DNA from: Tubiluchus corallicola
Taxonomy: Eukaryota > Priapulida > Priapulimorpha > Priapulimorphida > Tubiluchidae
Assembly (NCBI GenBank): GCA_030141605.1
Contig: JAQGDQ010000413.1
Coordinates: forward strand, 50,001-114,000
DNA: 64,000 bases
Direction: 5' to 3'
Under the pieces are notes generated by a model that saw nothing but the letters and a program-made list of their open reading frames with translations, ran no database searches and was not told where the DNA came from. Position numbers and translations under genes: made by a program. Shown piece by piece: positions 41,425 to 53,400 of this stretch (within the stretch, counting starts at the first letter, position 1; each line of letters starts with the position of its first letter).

Positions 41425-41580
41425 GAGTTTTCATTAGACGTTTTTGAGTGCTTTTGCAAGCAACAAGCTTTGTTAATAATTACACGTGTTACGAGTGTGG
41501 ATGCTTTTAGACTGAGTTGGTATTACGCTATGTAATGTATGTGAAAAAAATTGAATTGAAAAAAATTGATTTGAACTGAT
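41425..41580 (+). repeat. Interspersed repeat F, copy 1 (retroposon 3' end)
   Basis: GAGTTTTCATTAGACGTTTT through GATGCTTTTAGACTGAGTTG, ending in an AATTGAA/TTGAA-type tail. The same sequence recurs at 44648-44860. Confidence 0.7.
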
Positions 41581-42429
41581 GCTGTAATCTTTATGGTCAC
41601 GTGTTCTCATTCTTAGCAGTGATAAAATCGTTTGTAGGTCTTTTCTATGTCTGGAAAACAGCTGGTCTACAATACTGCAACCTATTTTTGGCAAATCAAC
41701 GTGCTTAATATTGCACGAAAATTTTGTTGAAGAATTTTGAGCGAATTTGTTGCATTACAATAGCTTGAACAATGTATAAATGAATTCTGGATCCCAAGAT
41801 TCAGTTCAACAATGCGTCAATGTGCATTGTTAGGATTCCATGGGCTGAGATTACGAGTGGTAATTAATATTACACCATCACTCAGTCAAGAACTAATCAG
41901 GCTAGGAACGAAAATGACCGGTCTGGTGATGAAAGTATCTTGCCTCAGAGGTTTAAAGGGAGACAGTTGGGCGGCCGAGGCAGAGATAACAAGCTTAAGA
42001 CAAGGATAATCTCATGACAATACAATGTTGTCAGAGTTTGGTCCGAATAAGTAGGTTTAAGTAGCTGCCGAACAATGGCTGCAGTGTGGCCATGTGAAAT
42101 GACCAGCCCTTCAGATAATTTTTCCATTTATCCTCTAAACTTGTTGGGTAGGATCCGTATAAATTGCTCGTCAAAGGATGGAGACAAGTGTCATCAAGCA
42201 GCATTAGTTATTCTACGGAATCAGTGGACATTCGGGGTGAACAGCCATTCGTGACGTCATTAGATTGAAGACAGCATGCATTGTGCAAGCTGATGAATGT
42301 TGTAACGTTACATAAATCCTTCCTTTCTTTTATTTAAGGCAAATCGTGCATAAAAATTGTCAACGTTCCCTGGGCCGAAGTCTCAGAATGGAGCAATTTT
42401 CCAGGTTTATGATAACACGTTTGATTTAC

Positions 42430-42801
42430 ATTATTAAACTAGCATCATCGTTGGAGCCATTATTAGTGAAATACGCAGTTAATATGCTTACCCAGCACAT
42501 TATGGAACTCTACACCTAGATTATCATAACAATTTTTAAAGCCATTAACGAACATACGAGTCAGATAAACCGGATTATTAATGTTATCAAATGTTGAAAA
42601 TGTTCTATATTTATAGAGCAAGTTTTTGTTTATTACTTTTTTGATACTCAGTTTGTTAAAAAATTTGTTAAAAACAGATATCATAGATGCCATATGATTA
42701 TTCAATTCTGGTTCACCTTTAGCACAGTTCACACACAAACTTCTAAAACAAGCATTGTATAATGAGTGAATTGTATGATTTTGCAATATGGGCATTTTCA
42801 C
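42430..42801 (-). repeat. Interspersed repeat D, copy 2, with 112-codon remnant frame
   Basis: The minus frame 42463-42801 is open (NPVYLTRMFVNGFKNCYDNL near its end) and its 3' part is the repeat shared with 37406-37562. A repeated, once-coding stretch suggests a transposon protein. I do not recognise the domain and its composition is Asn/Phe-rich from AT bias. Confidence 0.45.
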
Positions 42802-42804
42802 AAA

Positions 42805-43945
42805 TACCTGAATAAAATTGTGAATTTTTTTTGAGAAAAAATATTTAACAGAGCCAACCTGTATAGTAATTTCGTAGATTTATTGTAAAAATCATTTTGC
42901 AGAAGTAAGTCTTAGTACAAAACCATTGTCTGTCATACGTTTCTTCAGTTTTATCCATGTGATCTCTTTCTTTGAAAGTACATCGTGTGAATTTTAAACT
43001 CGCAGGCATATATGTTCCTGTATGAGTTTAGGTCATAATGAGGCTGTTGCAGTAATAAAACTAGCTAGTCGAACATAAATTATCACCTGGTTTAGCCTGT
43101 CGGTGAATGAAAAAAAATGAAACGAATTTTATCACCCCCAGGGCGTGAAGGCGCAACTCAAGCCTTTCTCCGTAAAGAACTACTTTGCCATTAATGTAAT
43201 TTTACGTATTAATACGCCATAGTGATTTACCAGGCAGGCATTTTCAAAGCTGCTCCAAATCTAAATTTTAATAAATTCCTGACAGCATGAAGAGCTCGAC
43301 TGTAGCTCTGTTGCAGTACAAACTAAAATCCACACTCGCCCTCTGGCCTGTCTCTTGCACTCCTTAACTCTATACACTTGAAGTGTTTAAAGCCGAAAAA
43401 AGCGCATTATTATCACTGTACTGCGGCCCGTAATTAATCCGCTGTGTAAATGTTTTCATTAAAACTTCAGCCAAACTCGCCGCTTCTACTAGAAGTGCAT
43501 GAAGATCAACACGAATCAATGGGACGCTACGGATGGTTGTTGTTATTTCTGTACAGGTCAGTCTAGTACCGCATACCTTTGCTTGTTAAAGGAACGTGTC
43601 TACTCTCTGTGCTAACACCTTCACACAGAGCAAAACAACTAATCTTATGTTTATTTGATAAACTGCCTACATTCAGTATTTTAGCTTTGTAGCTAAGTGC
43701 GGCTAGGCGTTGTGTACGGAATGCGGGCGCTGAAGTAAGACACACAAAGCATACACACTTTTCATGTGTTTTTTTAAACACATTACTTACCTATACTTGG
43801 CGGTTTGCATCGCAATTTTATTCATCAAGCGATTGAATCACGTGAAACAGCTCAAAGCTCAAATAAAAATTAGGCCAATGTGTAATCGTGCTGCAATTTG
43901 CAGTTCTGTGAACACTTTACCGGGGATTGATGTTTGTTTAGTTTT
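42805..43945. other. No gene seen
   Basis: Unique AT-rich DNA with short frames only. Confidence 0.5.
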
Positions 43946-43949
43946 TCAG

Positions 43950-44292
43950 TGGTGATGATGATGGTGATAATGCTGAAGATGGTGATAGGGGTGGTGGCGA
44001 CAGTTTCAGTGTCAGTGTCCGTGGCAGTGTCAGTGGCAGTGGTAGGATTGATATAATGGCAATATCAGGACTGTCTAAATCAATTTTGAGACGGTGGTAG
44101 TCTGGTGGATGATGCTGGACATGGTTGTAGAACGTGAAGGTGATGATGATGATGATAATGATAATGATTATGATAATGATAACAATTATAACGATAATGA
44201 TGATGGTTATAACAACAATGATGATGATGATGATGATTATGATTATGATAATGATAACAATGATAACGATAATGATGATGATTATAACAACA

Positions 44293-44339
<47 letters not shown>

Positions 44340-44379
44340 AATGATAATGATAATGATAATGATAATGATAATGATAATG

Positions 44380-44420
<41 letters not shown>
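43950..44420. repeat. GAT/GATAAT microsatellite region
   Basis: Diverged GATGGTGAT and CAGTGTCAGTGTC repeats at 43950-44045, then GATGAT and GATAATGATAAT blocks at 44138-44420 with AACAA interruptions. It ends at the 3' side of a SINE. Confidence 0.93.
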
Positions 44421-44630
44421 TTCGCTTAGGACATAGTCCAATGATAACACCTTAGGTAACTGAGTACTTATTTCCAAGGTGGTCCCGATTATTATTACCC
44501 TAATGTTATTTCGATAAACCTAGATCGAAGAAGCAGCTGTACCGTTTTTTAAGTCTTTGGTATGACTCGGTCGAGAGTTGAACCCACGACCTTTGGTGGG
44601 AAAAGGAGTAATGCCACCGGTGCAATATAA
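44420..44630 (-). repeat. tRNA-derived SINE, copy 2 (diverged)
   Basis: On the minus strand GGTGGCATTACTCC and GGTCGTGGGTTCAACTC correspond to the A/B-box region, followed by TCATACCAAAGACTTAAAA shared with copy 1. Its 3' end also abuts a long AAT/GATAAT array (44138-44420). The A-box is weak. Confidence 0.65.
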
Positions 44631-44647
44631 CATTAATGTTGTAAGGA

Positions 44648-44860
44648 GTTTTCATTAGACGTTTTTGAATGCTTTTGCAAGTAACAAGTTTGTTAATTAT
44701 TAATTACATTAATTAATTAACTATTATTACATTATTAATTAATTATTAATTATTAAGTACAAGTATTAATTACACGTGTTACAAGTGTGGATGCTTTTAG
44801 ACTGAGTTGGTATTACTTTATGTAAAGTATGTGAAATAAACTGATTTAACTTGAACTTTC
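44648..44860 (+). repeat. Interspersed repeat F, copy 2, with TTAAT expansion
   Basis: Colinear with 41425-41580, but an insert of TTAATTAAT repeats (about 44695-44768) splits it just before ATTACACGTGTTACAAGTG. It ends AAATAAACTGATTTAACTTG, a retroposon-like tail. Confidence 0.7.
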
Positions 44861-45059
44861 TGCTTCATCAAATGAGAACAGCAAGCTAATGTGCTGTGTG
44901 CGCGAAATAGCTAACAGTTTAATATCATTAGTGTCATTTTGGGAAGACTGTGCTAATGTTGTTGACATTCCTTTCCTGCAATCTCTGGAGTTGCCTTCAA
45001 AACAACAAAGCCAACAGCCTCCTTGCTCGCAAGCTGCTCACAATAGCAACGCTGATTCT

Positions 45060-45476
45060 ACTAAAGCCCCGCCCACACGCCACTCACGGCCGTGGGCGTA
45101 ACCGACTTCACACCGCTGCCGTACACGTAGCGCCCCCTCAGCATGTGTTTGACAAGGATTTCTATTGGTTGTACAAAATCACCGCTGTCATGTTAGCACC
45201 ACTCACGCACGCTAGACACCTTGTTACTGTATATGTATTACAAGGAATTGCTTAGTCGAACTTTTTTGATCAGGTTAATTTTGTCCTCGATACATGGAAA
45301 ATTATTGTTCGTTCGTTTGAAGTGTTGGGACACGCAAATCTCCCTCTTTACCTGCGTTTTGTACCTCGGAATCCCGCTTTGATTATGCGTGACGTATTAA
45401 TAAACGTTGTGATATAAATATTCGTTTGAAACTGATACTGAAATACGACTTTCGAAAGGTTGAAGTGCGTGGGAGT
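45060..45476 (+). promoter_or_regulatory. Irx: Putative proximal promoter and 5' UTR of Irx
   Basis: Upstream of the Irx start the AT-rich background gives way to a CG-containing stretch with GCCCCGCCCACACGCC near 45065 (GC-box/KLF-like), CGCCCCCTC near 45131, TGACGTA (CRE half-site) near 45390 and a TATA-like GATATAAATA at 45411-45420. A TATA box there would place initiation near 45440 and give a 5' UTR of only about 35 bases. The motifs are seen; promoter function is inferred. Confidence 0.45.
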
Positions 45477-45536
45477 ATGTCGACGTTTCCGCAATTCGGG
45501 TTCCCTTTCGTACCGACGACGACGCCTAATTCTCAG
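45477..45536 (+). CDS. Irx: Irx coding exon 1 (residues 1-20)
   Basis: Encodes [20 protein letters not shown]. It ends in a phase-0 donor CAG|GTATCT at 45537. The start codon follows GGGAGT and is the first in-frame ATG after the TGA at 45390. The PQFGFPF stretch is the conserved opening of Irx proteins. Intron 1 is 873 bp (45537-46409). Confidence 0.88.
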
Positions 45537-47448
45537 GTATCTTCTGTTTATCCGTTTAACATAAAATATTCATAGGCTGACGGTTTCAATGCTCAGTGTA
45601 CCAGACATGAGCATGTGCATTAAGATCATCCTTCCTTGTCTTTATACCATACATAATATTATAATATAATATAAGATCAGCCTTACTGTGTCTATATTAT
45701 TGAACTTGTATTAATTAATTTGAGCTATTTGATCGATTATTTGTAAATCGATTAAACTGACTGATATTTCTTTTATAAGTGTGCTCTGTTTTCGGAATGC
45801 ACAATATACAATTAACGTATTTTAATAGACCTGAAAATGTTCGATCGAAAATAATATTATTTAAAAACCAATTATCGATACATTCGCATAACTGCAGTTA
45901 TTCGTAATGTATTTGCTTTTACTACATTTTATCATTATGTTAATAGAACCTTAACCAATAAGGCAATTTTAGGGGACTTATTTATTGCAATAATTTTAAA
46001 ATAAACGCACTAAGTTAGCAAATATGCAATTAGGTGTGTCTGGTGATTGTGCACGCGTATAGAGCAAAGTACAATTAATTTAGTGTACCGGTAGTATTTA
46101 ATGTCGTACCGTGGCCTATGTTTAAGTAATTATTAAGCCTTAACATTTACTCCAAAACAGTGCATAAATTATTACATTACGATAATTTTATGTTGTTGTA
46201 TAGCACATGTAAAAATGTTATTCTGCGTAAAGGGTGCTGACACTGCACTGTCGAGGAAGTATATGGCCATGCACTGCACATTTATGTCATTATTTACAGC
46301 ATTTTTCTGTGAGAAAAATCTTGACTATGTAGCTTTCACTGGCAGATGGCGGCCCGCATTGCTCCCATAAATCCGTTCATCGGTTTAAACACTTTTATAT
46401 TCTTTACAGTTGTTGCCGTCGAGTCAGGCTGCAAGTCCAACTACGTCGTGTTGCGAATCCGGACGTCCGATTATGACGGATCCGACGACGGGTCAGACGG
46501 TTTGTTCTTGTCAGTACGACAGCGCTCGCTTGTTGAGTGCGTATCCTCGAATGGCCGCTGGATTGTCCATGTACGGCTCACCGTATGCTGACCAGACTGG
46601 ATACGTTTCTGCCTTTTCTGGCGACCCGTCGGCATTCTATCCTGCTTTGGTTAGTACAGATACCCTTTATGAGTTAAAATTTAACAATAATATTGCATAA
46701 TTACAACTAAAACACTTTTTTTATTTCACCATAGCATGTAGAACTATTGTTTTTGTAGTATAATAAGATTTCATAATTAACAGCCAGCTCAAGGGTCAAC
46801 AACCAGAAATTCTGAATGCACAACCTACGAGAATGTGTCTCTTAAACAAGCAAAATTGCAATGTCTTAAGTCATACCAGCAGTTTTCCAAATTTTGTCAC
46901 GTTTTGCTAATCTACTACATACTTTGCCAAGCCTAAGAATTCCAGCGCCCGAGGCTGCTGTACCACAGTGATATATTTACGTTACATTTTATATGCAAAT
47001 ATGAAACTGCTTGCTTTAATTCGTTATTATAACGTCTATTCTCTTTTTTGAATAAAATTACTGTTCTGAAGACGTGCTTTAACATTATTTGATTCTAGGT
47101 GGACTTGAAAATTGAAATAGCAACATTGTTATTACTTCAATGATGCGATAGTTTACCTTTTCTGAAACCTATATAATTTTTAATTTTACACCTAAGTATT
47201 TAGAGCCGCTATTCAACACCTAATAATTTTTTAAGCTAGAATAAATGTTGGCAATGTCTGAATTTTTTTATTCTTCTTTTTAGGGTTGCCGTTTTATTAT
47301 AAACTTTTTGTGCATGCAGTGAGTGCCACCTATAATACACACACACACACGCACACATGCACACGTGCGTGTACACACACACACACACACACACGCACGC
47401 ACGCACGCACGCACACGCACACGCACACGCACACGCACACGCACACGC

Positions 47449-47498
<50 letters not shown>

Positions 47499-50400
47499 TT
47501 GGTGAAGAAGAAATATTCTTGGAAAACAAACAAAATTTGGACAGCGTTTCTACATTGTTTACGTATAAAATATTTTTACAAAAATTAAAGTAAAAATATA
47601 TGGAGTCGATTTGAAAGAAAATTAAGTTAAAACATTATCAAAACTTGTGTTACAGTTAGTATAAAAGAGTAGTTTGTTTGATAAATTACTATTCTTCCGT
47701 TTTCTTTAATCCTGATCTACTAGTTAGCATTGCATAAACCAAAATCACAAAAACTGCATCTGAAATACACAGTTATATATCTAAATACGATATACTATTT
47801 GTGTTATATGAACTCACGCAAACGTTCAAAGCACAAGAATCACCTTTGTTAGTTTTCAAGTATCAAAATATTGGTTATCACGTTTTTGTACATATTTAAT
47901 AACACCGGAAGAATTTTTTACTCTTTTGCAAGCGGCAGTCACTGCGCTAGGAAGTCATTTCCTGTCTAATATTATACGGGTGTGTGAAACAATAGTACAC
48001 ACGTGAACATAAAATTTTTTGTTTTATGTTCAAAGTTCAATAAAAAAAATTGTTTATTGATAATATCTTTATGGGTATAGTAAGCCTATACTGTAAGTTA
48101 AGTTTAAATAAAGAACGCAAATTTATGTCTTACATTCGTGCAGAAAAGAAAACAAAGAAAAAAGAAGAAACAGACAAATGTAACTTGCAAAAGACTCTTG
48201 TTAAGCACATTAACAAAATTAACATTATACTGCATTAATTTCAAAATTAACAATAAGAAACGTAGCTAAATACTTGAGAACTGTTTAGCTATCATTTGTC
48301 ACCGTTTTCTGATATTTATAAAATCTAAGTCAATTTCTCAATCTACCCTAATAATGCATGCCCTTGTTATTAATACTAATAAATAGGGATGTTTCCCTAC
48401 TTATAATGCATGTTAGTTGCTTTTTCTTGACGTATTGCACTAGTAGACATAGACATAGACATAGACATAGACATTTTTATTTATCTCCTCATTTACACCT
48501 GTATACAAATTGACTATTATTTTTATAGTTATTGATTAAAAAGGATAAATTAAGCATAAAGTAAAGAGTTAGGGGGGGTGCAGGAGAGAGGGTAGCGAAA
48601 GACCAAAGGTCATCGAGTCAGCTACCCTTCTCAGGTTAGTGAAAATTGTAAAAAATTTGTAGTGCTGCTGTTAACATGAATTTATGGGGGGGGGGGGGGT
48701 ACATTAAACATGAAAGCGAAATAACTAAATAAGCAACAAAGAAATAAAATGAAAAATATGAAATGATGATTAACAAAATATGTAAAGCATGTAACTAACC
48801 GATTAAAAAGTATAAGGACGTGAGTTGTTTTAACGTTGAGCATTGATGTATATAAACACTACGAACATATTAAGTTAATGAGAGAAAGCCCTACAGATTG
48901 CACTCCGTTTCTCCGCGTCTGATGCATTGCCCAAAGTCGTGTTGGAAATGTTTAATGTGCAAGCTGAAAACGTAGGTTAGGTTTACACGGGATTCGTGTG
49001 TTGTGCCTGGTAAACTCCATTTTCCCCGTATTCTAACTGTCATTTTGATCTTGTCAGCGCTGTGTGTACACCGAAGGTAAATCAGTTATACTAGGAAGTT
49101 CAAATAAAATTTAAACTTAGAAATAAAAAATTACTAAATGCCACAGATTATTTAGTTAAAGGGAAAGAAATATAAACTGTATAAGAGACAAGAAGACCGT
49201 TTAGTTGCAAAGACGTTAAGCCTAAAACTTATAAGTTACTAGTTCGAATCGACGTTGATTTTCCATACTTTAAATTCTCTTTTTTCAGTGGTAAGTTTTG
49301 ATGTAATATTGAAATTTATCAGAGGTGGATTTCTTCCAGATCAGATAGTAATCCTGAAATTAATATTATGTAAAAATAATTATAAATACGAGTATTTACA
49401 TATGTCAATGTAGCTACAAGCCAAGTAGCAGTTTTTTACTAACTGCTCACCTTGATACAAAAACGTTTGAGGCCCGGAACTGAACTGAGCACGCAGACAG
49501 CCTTACTTTGGTTGTCAACGTTAGCTTTCGTTTTTGTAACGAGTTTTTTTTTCATTATAACTTTGTTCTTTCCGTTGTAATTTCTTGTCAGTGTCAAAGT
49601 GCAGTTTTAAAACGATACAAGGCGTGCCTTTAAGGTGCCTGAATTTGAACTGGGTGTGAATTATTATTCTAGCCGGAGCGTACTGCCGTTATTGATTGGT
49701 TATTGGCGTGCTAAGTTGCACTGATGATGTGACTACCGCGGTTATACATATTTAACGCTAAGCTCTTACTGATTGTGTGCTAGGCTGCTCAGATTATGCA
49801 GCAGTTTAGATATCACCGGTTCATACATCTGTTAGAGTCGAGAAAAAGGAAGAAATAAGTCGAACTGCAGTGAAATAGATGTCGCTTTTGTCAAATTGAT
49901 CGAAGCTTATTCCCTTAACAGTGCTGAATCAATTTCTTTTCGTTTTCTACTGCAATTTTTATCAAAACACACTCAAAAATGCAAATGCGTTAGATTGTAG
50001 TGAAAATTATATATACAGCAAAAACGAAATATGCCAAAAATTTTAAATATGTCAAAAATTTTGACATCAGTAATATTTTTCATTGGGTTTGCCAGCATTA
50101 ATATATTGAGTTATTTAATAATAGCATTTAAATGAAGCATGCAGCGTGAAATTTCAACAGTAGCCATCAGATTATCCAAGCCTAGACAGCAAATTAGTAT
50201 TTAAAAATATTGTTAGGCATATTAGGAATATATGGTCTCGAAATTAAGCAAAATGCAAAGCACAAAAAATGTATTAACCCTGTGTACTGTTTTGTATTTT
50301 TTTACTTTTTTATTGCAAAATGATTATAATTAAAAATACAGTTAATTAATAAATAAATAAATAAATCGCTATTTTTATTTATTAATTAAATAAATACAGT

Positions 50401-53400
50401 AAGTTTAACCACATTTATTTTTAAAGTACGTTGCTTTTAAACTGTAGTTCGCGTACTCTATCTTATTTTTTATTTTTTGAAATCCAATGCTTGTCAAAAG
50501 TTATTATTAATATTGTTTCTAATAGAAAACAATGTGAAATACTATAGGGTGTGTATGTATAAATACCAATAAACTGTTATTTTCCATTCGCGTATGTAGA
50601 TATTAGCCTGCTTCACTGTAATATATTATTGCGTGCTAGTTTACGTTTTATATGTATGTATACAATGTACCGACTTGACCTTAGCTAAACAAAAAAAAAC
50701 ATGCTCTTACGAAACACAGGCTTTTTTCGGGCATGCTTGCAAGCACTTGTGCAAATATAATCGCTACACCTTCTCTTTTTCCGCCCTATAAAAATGCCCA
50801 GAACGCTGGCGGGATCTCTTGTTGCTCTGGTTCATTTCGTGTTTTGTTAGCTTGTTGCTGAAACTGAGCCACAGTTTGAGATGTTTTTAAGTTTCTGTTT
50901 ACATTTTTAGGGTTTTGACGTTAAAGACGCCGAAGCATGGAGGCTGAGTCAAGCGAGTTTAGCCTATCCGTATGACCCATCTGCAGTAATGGCTGCTTAC
51001 CCCTACGCAGATAGGTAAGATTTATGTTAGACTATAAAAATTTGTACTACATTTAGACTTAGAAACTGAGCGTCAAGAACAAATAGGCTTAATTTACTAG
51101 CTAATATTTTATCCGTTTTTGCTTTTTCCTTTCTTTTGAATTTAGTTTTGTATACATACGTCTTGTTATACAGAACAGCAACGGACCTCTAATGCGTCCC
51201 TGTGGCAGCCCATCTGTTTTCTGATTTTAACTTTTTTGAATGGATGGTTAAATGTTATTAACATATGTTTTAATTTTTAATAAATAATTAGGCTTTATAT
51301 AGTTTATTAGCAAATAAATTAAGTGAAATCGTTGTGATCCTTTACGCTGAATTTATTATTATTATTCTTGAAAAAGAATTAATTATGAATAACTGGCAGT
51401 ACTGTGACTTCTGAATGTAGTATAGTCGCGGTCTCATTTTATTATTTTCACACTTTTTCCAAATTTAAAATCATGTTTAACTAAAACAATAACAATTAAA
51501 ACAGCCACAATATTTTTCTAGTCACTATGATTCACTAAATCATATAGTCACTATGTCACTATAGTGACAAAATCATGTTTAATTGTAAGATTGTTCTTTT
51601 TGCAGTTCTACATTTATACGTACATCCATAGGATAACTTGCAAGCCAGAAAGAGTATTAGTGTTTTGTGATTTATAACTTTTTAATTGAACACTCGATTA
51701 AAAATATTAAATGATAGTATGACTACACTTATTTGAAAAAGTTTACTGTAGTAAGTCGTATAGAGGTGTACAAGGAACACAGCTATATACATGCATAACA
51801 GATTTTTCATTTCCGTGTAAATTGACGACAGCATGGCAGGCGAAGTAAAAATTGGCTGCCATAATTAGCAAAACACCCTGCTTTGATCGAGACTTGGTAA
51901 TTTAGTTGTTTCTGCCTCTGTAATAGCTAAAAGCAGCTATTAATTTGCGCAAACGTTTGCTGAATTAAATGAAACTAGGTAACGGTCAGTGGATCTCGTC
52001 CGCGGTTTAGTTTTGCTGCTTAAAGCGCTATCTTTCGGTGGTGAAAACAATCTTTTACTTTAAAGAAATGTTCACATATAATTTATATATATATATTACA
52101 GCCGTCTTTACCTTTAAAAGAATATAATAAAATGCGAATAATAATATTCTTATAATAAGAATATAATAAGAATAAAAGAATGTTATTATTATATATGTGT
52201 TATTCGTAGTCCGTGCTATGAATCTGAACAACAAATATTTTTTGTACACGTTTGTAATGTATGTTTTTAGTACACGTTTGTAATGTATGTTTTTAGTACA
52301 CGTTTGTAATGTATGTTTTTAGTACACGTTTGTAATGTATGTTTTTAGTACACGTTTGTAATGTATGTTTTCAGTACACGTTTGTAATGTATGTTTTAGT
52401 ACACGTTTGTAATGTATGTTTTTAGTACACGTTTGTAATGTATGTTTTTAGTACACGTTTGTAATGTATGTTTTTAGTACACGTTTGTAATGTATGTTTT
52501 TAGTACATGTTTGTAATGTATCTATGGACTTAAGTATTTCTTTTTGTTCTTGTCATTAAGAATTAAATCTACGTCTGTGAAGAACACAAGCAGCTGCCTC
52601 AGCCGTTAGTGACGCTACTTTCAACAGCTTTTCCCATGCCGCATTGCCCGATTTGCCTATTAATTTTCCTTGTATGCAAGCGTATGTTGATATACAACTG
52701 TGACTTAGGGACATTACATGCCTAGCTAGCTGACTGGCTGAAACGGCTACTTATCGACAATGTTTAGTTTTGATTCGCATCAAGCTTGATTGACAAGACG
52801 AATTTTCCGTTTAATGTTGCATTAAATCCCACATTAGGATACAAATTTTTGCGACATCCGATCAATACTGACGCACGGGCAGCAAAATGGCGAAGGATAA
52901 AGGTTAATTTTCGATTAGCAGGACATTATGGATTGCCTGCGGAAAAGAGAGAAAACCTGGAAGTTTTCTGGATAAAATTTTCCTATAAATTTGTTTTAGA
53001 CTGTTCAGACGTACATACTAAAGCAACGTGCATGAAGTTCCTGTTACCGTGGATTTATAAAATGGATCTGAGGTTCCTATTAAACATCTATAATCATAGA
53101 AATAATTACCGAACAGCTTCATACATCATCAGTACACAGTACACATCATATATACCTAGATATTTGGAAGTTGACAAAAGACTTTCTTTGTTCTTGCCCA
53201 TTTTAATGTTTAAGCTTAAATGTTTATTCAAATTTGATCACTGAAGTTAAGGAACACTGGCCCGGTTTCGTAAATGGATGAGTGGCCAAAAATTACTCTT
53301 GAGCAGTTTGTTTTCATGGTTTTCTTTCTCGGGGGATGATATGTTTGAACATGGCAGACTCGCAAGATCTAATTTTTGCAGATTATTCTTGATAAGTTAT

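Larger units (their letters stand above)
46650..50910 (+). other. Irx: Irx intron 2
   Basis: GT-AG intron, phase 0, 4,261 bp. It contains the CA/CG microsatellite at 47337-47496, an (ACATAG)n tail with a T-rich follow-on at 48449-48485, a 14-base G run at 48686-48699, a short TAAA repeat at 50347-50366, and a tRNA-like B-box (AGTTCGAATC) near 49231 that may be a SINE fragment. The rest is unremarkable AT-rich DNA. Confidence 0.85.

Noticed and set aside
46346-46591. 81-codon frame overlapping Irx exon 2
   Set aside because: It is the wrong reading frame of exon 2. The Irx frame begins at the acceptor at 46410.
51554-51569. CACTATAG word resembling a phage promoter core
   Set aside because: Only part of the motif is present, as part of a palindrome in animal DNA. 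Coincidence.
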